From: VRUE01 sp033856195
Lineage (GTDB): Bacteria; Actinomycetota; Thermoleophilia; Solirubrobacterales; 70-9
DNA: 55,616 bases
NCBI GenBank assembly: GCA_033856195.1
Contig: JAWVFL010000079.1
Location: 1 to 55,616, forward strand
Reading direction: 5' to 3'
Numbering within the stretch: the stretch's first letter is position 1; each line of letters begins with the position of its first letter. Of the stretch, positions 1-6,064 are shown piece after piece. The translations under genes were made by a program, and so were the position numbers. The notes beneath the pieces are model-generated. The model saw only the letters and a program-made list of their open reading frames with translations, was not told the origin of the DNA and did not search any database.

Positions 1-1104
1 AAGCTCCTGACCAGGGTCGACCGCTGGGGGTGGGGTAGGGGCGGGAACCTTCGCTTCCCGCCCCGAGCTACTCGTCCCGGATCCCCCTGCTACGGGTACC
101 TCGTCATCCAGATACGCAACGAGGTCCGACTTCGGCAGATCCTCCGGCCGCTTCATCGAGTCCGCCCAACGATTGATCTGCTCGTCATCCCAACCTTCGC
201 GAATCGCTGCCCAGCAGGCTGTGACTCCGTCCCGCGCCGCGTTGCCGAAGCTGAACGGGCGCATCGAGTCGGGCCGCACGTCGCCGTTCGGCCGCACCAG
301 GTAGCTGCCCGGCGCCTCGCGACCCTGCAGGCTGATGCTGCCGCCCGTCCCTGGCTGCAAGGCGATCCGCATCTCATTCCCGTGCCGCTGTCGGAACTCA
401 TCGATCGCTTCCCGCAGGGCCTTGTGCGAGACCCGCCAATTGCCGCCCCGCGCCGCCGCGCCGGTGACAACCACCGGCGTCACCCGTACCCAGGGCACGC
501 CGAGCGCCCACATCTGCTCGAGAAAGTCGGGGACGGCGCCTGCGTTCGCCGGCGTCACGACGTGCACGACGCAGACGCCCACCCCGGCGCCGAGCAGGCG
601 GTCGATCCCCTCGATCGCGCGCCGCCAGCTGCCGGGCACGCCGCGGGAGCCGTCATGGAGCCCGGCCCGCGCCCCGTCGAGCGAGACGTGCGCCGTGACG
701 CCATGCAGGGAGCCCAGCCGGCCGGCGACCTCCTCGTCGACGAACCAACCGTTGGTGTTCAGCGTGACGCCGACTCCCGCCACACTGAGCGTCTCAATCA
801 GGCCGAGCGTCAGCTCTTTGCGCAGAAACGGCTCGCCGCCGGTCACCACCGCCTCGACGATCCCCAGCTCGAGCGACTGGCGCACGACCTCGCGCCACTC
901 CTCGTCGCTCAGCTCCGGCGTGCGCTGCAGGGTGTGGCGGGGCGAGTCGGTGTAACAGAAGCCGCAGCGCAGGTTGCACGCATAGGTGATCTCGAGCTTC
1001 GCCCCGATCGGCCGCTCGGGCGCGACGACGAGACTGCGCGGTGGCCGCCGGCCAAGGCGCCAGAGCAGCCTGCCGAAGGTGAAGCTCTCCTCGCGCCTGC
1101 GCAT
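1..1104 (-). CDS. Radical SAM peptide maturase, C-terminus off window
   Basis: The reading frame is open from an ATG at 1104 to the left edge, giving 368 visible residues without a stop. The radical SAM cluster motif CNLRCGFC lies at residues 43-50 (Cys43, Cys47, Cys50), followed by a TGGEP motif typical of SAM binding. The C-terminal part has the PNGDV...PFSFGN layout of SPASM/twitch domains such as PqqE and mycofactocin maturases, but the usual first cysteine after the PNGDV block is Asp. The last 40 or so visible residues are a Gly/Ser/Pro-rich tail. The gene lies 54 nt downstream of three small peptide genes on the same strand, and a PqqD-like gene is nearby, so it probably modifies those peptides. 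The chemistry cannot be read from the sequence. Confidence 0.88.
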   Translation of the reverse strand, partial: MRRREESFTFGRLLWRLGRRPPRSLVVAPERPIGAKLEITYACNLRCGFCYTDSPRHTLQRTPELSDEEWREVVRQSLELGIVEAVVTGGEPFLRKELTLGLIETLSVAGVGVTLNTNGWFVDEEVAGRLGSLHGVTAHVSLDGARAGLHDGSRGVPGSWRRAIEGIDRLLGAGVGVCVVHVVTPANAGAVPDFLEQMWALGVPWVRVTPVVVTGAAARGGNWRVSHKALREAIDEFRQRHGNEMRIALQPGTGGSISLQGREAPGSYLVRPNGDVRPDSMRPFSFGNAARDGVTACWAAIREGWDDEQINRWADSMKRPEDLPKSDLVAYLDDEVPVAGGSGTSSSGREAKVPAPTPPPAVDPGQEL

Positions 1105-1111
1105 CTCAGCT

Positions 1112-1145
1112 CACCGGGCGACCGCGTCGGCTGGGCCTCCCGGTG
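1112..1145 (-). promoter_or_regulatory. Hairpin between precursor genes and maturase
   Basis: Perfect 7-bp inverted repeat (CACCGGG at 1112-1118, CCCGGTG at 1139-1145) with a 20-nt loop, lying in the 54-nt gap between the last precursor stop and the radical SAM start. There is no T-run after it on the minus strand. It could be an attenuator or mRNA-stability element that keeps precursor expression above enzyme expression. This is inferred from position and structure only. Confidence 0.4.
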
Positions 1146-1158
1146 GCAACTTCCGCTC

Positions 1159-1263
1159 TCAGCCCGGGGGCTGACTGAGCCCGGCGACGGTGCTGATCGG
1201 CAAGCCGTCCGCATCTATCTCCTCGACGCTTGGCGGCTCGTACGGGGTTTGTTGATTGGACAC
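1159..1263 (-). CDS. RiPP precursor-like peptide, third copy
   Basis: A 34-residue ORF from a GTG at 1263, preceded by a strong AAGGAGG ribosome site 4-5 nt upstream. It shares with the two upstream copies the block YEPPSVEEI (residues 8-16) and the later PIST motif followed by xxGxS. The C-terminus ends QPPG. The N-terminal residues and the last five or so vary between copies while the middle is nearly fixed, as expected for a leader recognised by a PqqD-like domain followed by a short variable core. It is the copy nearest the radical SAM gene. No homologue is known to me; precursor status is inferred from size, repetition and context. Confidence 0.75.
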   Translation of the reverse strand: MSNQQTPYEPPSVEEIDADGLPISTVAGLSQPPG

Positions 1264-1274
1264 TCTGCCTCCTT

Positions 1275-1382
1275 CTAGCTGCCGATTGGCAGGCTGTTGC
1301 CGGGTGCGGTGCTGATCGGTGCGCCGTCGCTCTCGATCTCCTCGACGCTGGGCGCTTCGTAAGGCTTCTGGGGCTCGGTCAT
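1275..1382 (-). CDS. RiPP precursor-like peptide, second copy
   Basis: A 35-residue ORF from an ATG at 1382 with a GGGAGG ribosome site about 5 nt upstream. It carries YEAPSVEEI at residues 8-16 and PIST at 22-25, then xxGxS, and ends SLPIGS. It is the only copy with a C-terminal Ser. Spacing to its neighbours is short (9 nt upstream, 11 nt downstream), so all three peptide genes are probably on one transcript with the radical SAM gene. The conserved Tyr-x-x-Pro resembles the leader motif bound by PqqD-type recognition domains in lasso-peptide systems, but no lasso protease or cyclase is visible. Confidence 0.75.
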   Translation of the reverse strand: MTEPQKPYEAPSVEEIESDGAPISTAPGNSLPIGS

Positions 1383-1391
1383 CTCGCCTCC

Positions 1392-1496
1392 CTAGTCGAT
1401 CTGCAGGCTGGTGCCGGCCGCGGTGCTGATCGGGTAGCCGCCGGTATCGATCTCCTCGACGCTGGGGGCCTCGTAAGACTCGGGCTTCTCGCTCAT
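1392..1496 (-). CDS. RiPP precursor-like peptide, first copy
   Basis: A 34-residue ORF from an ATG at 1496, with a GGGGAG ribosome site just upstream. It has YEAPSVEEI at residues 8-16, PIST at 22-25 and an xxGxS element, and ends SLQID. It lies 35 nt downstream of the HPr-kinase-like gene on the same strand and is the first of three tandem paralogues. The peptides are acidic and have no cysteine, so thioether or lanthionine chemistry is unlikely. Residues fixed in all three that a modifying enzyme could act on include the Pro-Ile-Ser-Thr cluster and the later Gly and Ser. Confidence 0.75.
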   Translation of the reverse strand: MSEKPESYEAPSVEEIDTGGYPISTAAGTSLQID

Positions 1497-1531
1497 CTCT
1501 CCCCTTCTGTGGTGGTAACCCTGCGGGGAGT

Positions 1532-2407
1532 CTAGCCACGAAGGCGCGTTACGTCGAGAAACTTTTGGCATGCCTCGGGTAGCGCGTCGAGGTCGTCAGG
1601 CAGTGAGATCTGAAGCGCCGGCACCGTGCCTAGGAGCGCCGCGAGTCGCTGAAACGCGGCAGCGATCGCGGTGCGCCCGCCGCTGTGGATGAGAGTGGGC
1701 GTAAGCAGGGCGAGCGCCCGGGCGGGCTCCAAGGGCTCGACCTCGAACTCCGCGCCGCGCTCGCCCAAGAGGACGACGGCCGCGACGGGGCGTGACTTCG
1801 CTTCCCCCCGGCCGGGGTCCTCGAGCAGGACGGTGCGCTGCCGCCCGTCCCCGTCGCGGCTGCGCATGCGCACACCGCGCGCGCCGGGATGGGCGATCGG
1901 CCCCCGCTCGCCCAGCTCGATCGCGATCCCGTCCTCGCCCAGCAGCCGGCAGCCCGCCTCGCCCAGCGCCCGTGCCAGCGTCGACTTGCCGCGCAGCGAA
2001 GGTCCACAGAAGACGATCGCGCGGGCGTCCACCTCGACCGCCGCCGCATGGAGGCCTAGGTCGTCGCGCATCGAGAGCAGCGTGCAGATCGCCGAGGAGA
2101 CGATGCGGTGCTCGAGCAGTTCGGCGTCCCCCGCCGGGGAGTCGACCACGATCCGCCCACTGGAGGGCTCGAGCAGGAAGGAGCCGGTCGGCGGCATCTG
2201 CAACAGGCAGTTGCCGTCTTCGAGCTCGTAGGAGGCGAACCAACACCGGCCGTCGTCGCTGATCAGCGATCCGGCCGGCTCCCCGGCGGGCGGCACAAGC
2301 TGCTCCCCGGCGGCCTCGACCACCAACTCGCCCCGTGGTCCCGCCGCCGCGTTCAGTCGCCCCAGCGGCAATTCGCTCTTAACCTCGAATCCATAGAGGC
2401 TCCCCAT
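1532..2407 (-). CDS. HPr kinase-like P-loop protein of the RiPP locus
   Basis: 291 residues, ATG at 2407. The C-terminal half has the HPr kinase/phosphorylase fold signature: LHAAAVEV at about residue 119, the Walker A motif GPSLRGKST at 135-143, and GEDG about 15 residues later where HprK has its acidic catalytic segment. The N-terminal 100 residues are not recognisable. Homologues of this type occur in RiPP clusters; in the paeninodin lasso pathway one phosphorylates the precursor C-terminal Ser. It sits immediately upstream of the three peptide genes and diverges from the PqqD-like gene with 20 nt between starts. Phosphorylation of the peptides is a reasonable guess only; a true HPr kinase role is unlikely because no HPr gene is present. 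Confidence 0.75.
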   Translation of the reverse strand: MGSLYGFEVKSELPLGRLNAAAGPRGELVVEAAGEQLVPPAGEPAGSLISDDGRCWFASYELEDGNCLLQMPPTGSFLLEPSSGRIVVDSPAGDAELLEHRIVSSAICTLLSMRDDLGLHAAAVEVDARAIVFCGPSLRGKSTLARALGEAGCRLLGEDGIAIELGERGPIAHPGARGVRMRSRDGDGRQRTVLLEDPGRGEAKSRPVAAVVLLGERGAEFEVEPLEPARALALLTPTLIHSGGRTAIAAAFQRLAALLGTVPALQISLPDDLDALPEACQKFLDVTRLRG

Positions 2408-2427
2408 GCGGTCTTAGGGTATGGATC

Positions 2428-2715
2428 GTGGAGGGAATGAAGATCGAAGCCGGCACCACGCTGCAGCGCACCGATCGCGCCGTGCACGGCGATCTGCCCG
2501 AGGAGACCGTGCTGCTCGACGTCGATGCCGGCACCGCGGTCCGCCTCAATTCCACCGGCGCCTGGATCTGGGAGCAGCTCGAGCAACCGCGCCAGGTCGG
2601 GGAGCTGGCGCGCGGCCTGGCCGAGCGATTCGAGATCGACGAGACGCGCGCCCTCGGCGACGTCGTTGCTTTTGCTCGCGAGATGGCCCGCCGCGAGCTG
2701 CTCGCCGCTAGCTAG
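2428..2715 (+). CDS. PqqD-like RiPP precursor recognition protein
   Basis: 95 residues from a GTG at 2428; an ATG three codons in (2437) is an alternative start. It matches the PqqD fold: an opening strand, LDVDAGTAVRLNSTGAWIWE around residues 30-50 (the usual L-N-x-T-G/A-x-x-I-W segment), then a helical half with LARGLAERFEID. Stand-alone PqqD proteins bind RiPP leader peptides and present them to radical SAM enzymes. It is divergent from the kinase-like gene and peptides, and its stop codon overlaps the stop of convergent lipA by 4 nt. The short 20-nt gap to the opposite gene leaves room only for overlapping promoters with leaderless or near-leaderless transcripts. Confidence 0.85.
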   Translation: MEGMKIEAGTTLQRTDRAVHGDLPEETVLLDVDAGTAVRLNSTGAWIWEQLEQPRQVGELARGLAERFEIDETRALGDVVAFAREMARRELLAAS

Positions 2716-3671
2716 CCCGCCAGCGCCTGCTTAGGCAAATTCTGGTCCGCGTGATAGCTCGAACGCACCAGCGGTCCTGAGGCGACCGACTCGAAGCCGA
2801 GCTCATACGCCGCTTTCTCCAGCGCCTCGAACTCCTCCGGGTGCCAGTAGCGCACGACCGGCAGGTGATTCTCCGTCGGGCGCAGGTACTGGCCGACGGT
2901 CAGCACCTGTACGCGGTGCTCGCGCAGGAGCCCGAAGGTCTCGACCATCTCCCCGAAGGACTCGCCGAGGCCGACCATCAGGCCCGACTTGGTGACGACG
3001 TCGGCGCCGCCCATCTCCTTCGCCATCTTCAGCACCCGAGCCGAGCGCAGGAATTTGGAGCCACGCCGCGCCACCGGGTAAAGCCGCGGCACCGTCTCGA
3101 CGTTGTGGTTGAAGACATCGGGACGCTCGTGGATCACCTTGGCCAGCGGCATCTCCTGGCCGCGGAAGTCGGGGGTGAGGATCTCGACCTTGCAGCCCGG
3201 CGCCTGCATGCGGATCGAGCGGATCACGCCGACGAAGGCGCTCGCCCCGTAGTCGGGCAGGTCGTCGCGGTCGACCGAGGTGACCACCGCATGGCGCAGG
3301 CCCATCTTCTTCACCTGGTTGGCGACGCGCAGCGGCTCCAGCGGGTCGTTCCAGGTGGGCACGCCCGTCTTCACGTTGCAGAAGCCGCAGCGGCGGGTGC
3401 AGACGTCGCCGAGGATCATGAAGGTGGCGGTGCCGCGCTCCCAGCACTCGCCGACGTTGGGGCAGTTGGCCTCCTCGCAGACCGTGTGCAGGTTGTCGCT
3501 GCCGATCATCGACTTGAGCCGCCGGTAGGTCGGCCCGCCCGGCGCCGGCGCCTTCAGCCAGGGCGGCTTGCGGGCGCGGCGGAAGGGAACGGTATCGGCG
3601 CTCTCGGCTTCTGTTCCTCCGGGCTTGGCGCGGGACCGGGTGACGTGGATTCGCTCGGCGGACTCGGGCAT
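2712..3671 (-). CDS. lipA: Lipoyl synthase LipA
   Basis: 319 residues from an ATG at 3671. It inserts two sulfurs into protein-bound octanoyl groups. Both iron-sulfur cluster motifs are present: the auxiliary one with Cys65, Cys70 and Cys76 (CEEANCPNVGEC) and the radical SAM one with Cys91, Cys95 and Cys98 (CTRRCGFC). The C-terminal RSSY motif that ligates the auxiliary cluster is also there. The frame stays open upstream to 3911, but that stretch lies inside the preceding gene and looks non-coding. The gene follows a secreted beta-helix gene by 14 nt and lipB, so the three are probably co-transcribed. Its target would be the E2 lipoyl domain encoded at 9273-10550. Confidence 0.96.
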   Translation of the reverse strand: MPESAERIHVTRSRAKPGGTEAESADTVPFRRARKPPWLKAPAPGGPTYRRLKSMIGSDNLHTVCEEANCPNVGECWERGTATFMILGDVCTRRCGFCNVKTGVPTWNDPLEPLRVANQVKKMGLRHAVVTSVDRDDLPDYGASAFVGVIRSIRMQAPGCKVEILTPDFRGQEMPLAKVIHERPDVFNHNVETVPRLYPVARRGSKFLRSARVLKMAKEMGGADVVTKSGLMVGLGESFGEMVETFGLLREHRVQVLTVGQYLRPTENHLPVVRYWHPEEFEALEKAAYELGFESVASGPLVRSSYHADQNLPKQALAG

Positions 3672-3685
3672 CCGCCCTAAGTTAC

Positions 3686-5245
3686 CTAGCGGCCGAGGTG
3701 GTGCTTGTGGTGATGGTGCTTGTGATGGCGACGGTGGTGCCGTTTGTGGTGCTTCTTGCGCTTGACCCGCCATTTGTACTGCGCCGGGCTGGCATCGACG
3801 TTTCCCGCCACATCGACCGCGCGCACCGCGAAGACGTGGGACTTGCCGCGCTTCACTTTGAACGTCAGCGGCGAGGCACAAGGCGCGAAGGGGCGGCCGT
3901 CGAGGCTGCACTGGAAGGATGCTCCCGCCTCGTTTGAGGAGAAGAGGAAGGTGGCCACACGCTTGCGAGTTTTGCTTGGTGGCCCTTTGTCGATCGTCGT
4001 GTCGGGCGCGACCACGTCCTGCTCCTCGTAGGCGCCGACGTCGGAGCCGTCGCCGCCAAGGGCGTTGGGGATCGCGCCGAAGTCGCTGGGGCGGCGGAAC
4101 CCGCGCTGATCGGTGGTGGCGCCGAACGCGTTGCCGCGGTCGATCGCGACGCTGCCGGGCAGCAGCGCGTGGGTGAGCGTCGGGCCGCCGTTCGCGGCGA
4201 GGCTGGGATTGATTCCGGGGTTGGTCGAGGGGAGGTCGGTCGGCTGTGCGAAGCCGCAGCTGTTCCCGTCCTCGATGTTGAAGCCGGCGGAGGTCTGAGC
4301 AGTGCTGCAGCTCGGCGTTCCTCCCTGTGAGTTGGAGATGATCGTGTCGCGGATCGTGGTTTCCCCGAGGAGGTTGGCGCCTTTGACGATCTGGGTGGAG
4401 CTGGCGGAGTTGCCGGTGATCGTCGACCCGGTGATCAGGATGCCTTCGAAGCCCTCGACGCCACCGCCCTGCGCGACGGTCTGACTGGCCCCGTTGGCGG
4501 CGCTGACCGAGTTGCCGCTGATCGTGCTGCGATCGATTGTCGCGGTTTCTCCAAAGAGGGCGAGTCCGCCACCCTGGGCGACGACCTGCGTTCCGCTGCT
4601 GGTTGCGTTCGCGATGTTGCCGCTGATCGTGCTGCGCTCGATCAGCGCCGTGTCGAAGGCCGCGACTCCCGCCTCCTGGGCGACGGTCTGCGTGGTCCCG
4701 TCGGTCGCAGTCGCGGAATTACCACTGACCGTCGATTCGCGCATGACCAGCGGTCCGAAGCTGAGGATCCCGCCGCCCTGGGCGACCGCCTGCGTCCCGC
4801 CGGCGCCGACCGCTTGGTTGGCGCTCACGGTGACGCGTTCCAGCGTCAGCGGGCCAAAGCTGTTGATGCCGGCGCCGCTGGTGGAGCGCCCGTTGGAGAT
4901 CGTCATGTCCCTGAACGTCGTATTTATTTCGGAGGAGACGCTGAAGATGCGGAAGCTGCCGGCGTTGCGGCGCACGGTGAGGCCGGTCTGGCCCGGGCCG
5001 TTGAGCACCAGGTCCTCAGAGATGCTGGGCAGGACCGTTTCCAGGTCGATCGTGCCGGTGGCGCCGATCGAGACCACGTCCGGGCCGGAGCTCGCGTTGG
5101 CCGCTTCGATCGCCGCGCGCAGGCTGCCAGCGCCGCTATCCGCCGTGGTGGTGACCGAGAAGCCGGCTGCTTGGCCGGCGGTGGGGAGTGCGAGGCCCAG
5201 CAGGGCGAGAGCGCCGAGGGCGATCGAGAGGCGTCGACGGCTCAT
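3686..5245 (-). CDS. Secreted parallel beta-helix repeat protein, His-rich tail
   Basis: 519 residues. The N-terminus is a classical signal peptide (MSRRRLS, hydrophobic stretch, then GQAA). Residues about 30-60 resemble the start of CSLREA/polymorphic-repeat proteins (SGAGSLRAAIEAAN). A series of near-repeats of about 40 residues, each with a xSTISGN core and a TQ(T/V)VAQ(G/E) end, suggests a right-handed beta-helix. A small Ig-like segment follows. The last 30 residues are a run of His, Lys and Arg that could bind metal or polyanions. Its start overlaps the lipB stop by 4 nt (ATGA), so translation is likely coupled despite the unrelated function. Confidence 0.8.
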   Translation of the reverse strand: MSRRRLSIALGALALLGLALPTAGQAAGFSVTTTADSGAGSLRAAIEAANASSGPDVVSIGATGTIDLETVLPSISEDLVLNGPGQTGLTVRRNAGSFRIFSVSSEINTTFRDMTISNGRSTSGAGINSFGPLTLERVTVSANQAVGAGGTQAVAQGGGILSFGPLVMRESTVSGNSATATDGTTQTVAQEAGVAAFDTALIERSTISGNIANATSSGTQVVAQGGGLALFGETATIDRSTISGNSVSAANGASQTVAQGGGVEGFEGILITGSTITGNSASSTQIVKGANLLGETTIRDTIISNSQGGTPSCSTAQTSAGFNIEDGNSCGFAQPTDLPSTNPGINPSLAANGGPTLTHALLPGSVAIDRGNAFGATTDQRGFRRPSDFGAIPNALGGDGSDVGAYEEQDVVAPDTTIDKGPPSKTRKRVATFLFSSNEAGASFQCSLDGRPFAPCASPLTFKVKRGKSHVFAVRAVDVAGNVDASPAQYKWRVKRKKHHKRHHRRHHKHHHHKHHLGR

Positions 5246-6018
5246 GCGATGCCGAGCTTAGCGCTATCCAGGCCAAGATCCGAAGGAGTTGCGCTGCTGG
5301 CCACTCGTCCGTAGACATCGGCAAACCGCTCCGCCACGCTGCCGGCGAAGGACTCGAAATCCTGCTCGCTTCCCAGCTCGCGACTGAGCGACGTCGCCTG
5401 GCAGCCCTCGATCCCGCAGGGCACGACCCACTCGAAGGGCTGCAGGTCGTTGTTGACGTTGACCGAGAGGCCGTGTGTGGTGATGCCGCGGCTGACGTGG
5501 ACGCCGATCGAGCCGATCTTGCAAGCCTCCGCGGCTGGCGGTCCGATCCCATCTGACCTCTGCACACCCTCAGCGCCCGGGCGGGTTGACCCCGGCGGTT
5601 CGCCTTCTGTCCAGACTCCGGTCAGGCCGTCGATCGTCTGGGCAGTGACGCCGTGCTCGCCGAGCGCCGAGATCGCCACCCGCTCCAGCCGCCGCACGTA
5701 CTCGTGGACGTCATCGTCGTAAGGGCGCAGGTCGACGATCGGGTAGGCGACGAGCTGGCCGGGCCCGTGGTAGGTGACGCGACCGCCGCGATCCGTGTCG
5801 CGCAGCTCGATCCCCTGCATCTCGTACCACTCGTCCGCCATCGGCAGCTCCTCCGGCGTGGAGCGGCGGCCGCGGGTGTAGACCGGCGGGTGCTCGAGCA
5901 GCAGCAGCACGTCGGGGATCGAGCTGTCCTCGCGTGCGTCGCGCAGCCAGCGCTGGACGACGAGGGCCTCGTCATAGGGGACGAGGCCGCAGCGGACGAC
6001 GAGGACTTCGGGGCTCAT
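5242..6018 (-). CDS. lipB: Octanoyltransferase LipB
   Basis: 258 residues from the ATG at 6018 (MSPEVLVVRCG). It transfers octanoyl from acyl carrier protein to lipoyl domains. The RVTYHGPGQ motif is at residues 80-88, the catalytic Lys at 167 (CKIGSIGV) and the catalytic Cys at 201 (VPCGI). Between GVWTEG and the Lys there is a Gly/Pro-rich stretch of about 25 residues, longer than in most LipB proteins, which must loop out. It probably heads a unit running through the beta-helix gene to lipA. An upstream in-frame extension exists but lacks conserved sequence. Confidence 0.95.
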   Translation of the reverse strand: MSPEVLVVRCGLVPYDEALVVQRWLRDAREDSSIPDVLLLLEHPPVYTRGRRSTPEELPMADEWYEMQGIELRDTDRGGRVTYHGPGQLVAYPIVDLRPYDDDVHEYVRRLERVAISALGEHGVTAQTIDGLTGVWTEGEPPGSTRPGAEGVQRSDGIGPPAAEACKIGSIGVHVSRGITTHGLSVNVNNDLQPFEWVVPCGIEGCQATSLSRELGSEQDFESFAGSVAERFADVYGRVASSATPSDLGLDSAKLGIA

Positions 6019-6064
6019 CCTCGAAATCGTTGCACGGCGCCGCTTATCCTTGGCGCTGCTACCC

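Noticed and set aside
1159..1496. Lasso-peptide precursors
   Set aside because: Leader motif is suggestive, but the possible cores are 7-9 residues, too short for ring plus tail, and no lasso protease or cyclase is in the window.
3672..3911. Longer LipA starting near 3911
   Set aside because: The extra 80 codons overlap the 3' end of the beta-helix gene and show no lipoyl synthase features.
4300..4870. CRISPR-like or tandem DNA repeat array
   Set aside because: The repeated blocks are coding repeats of the beta-helix protein, imperfect and in frame.
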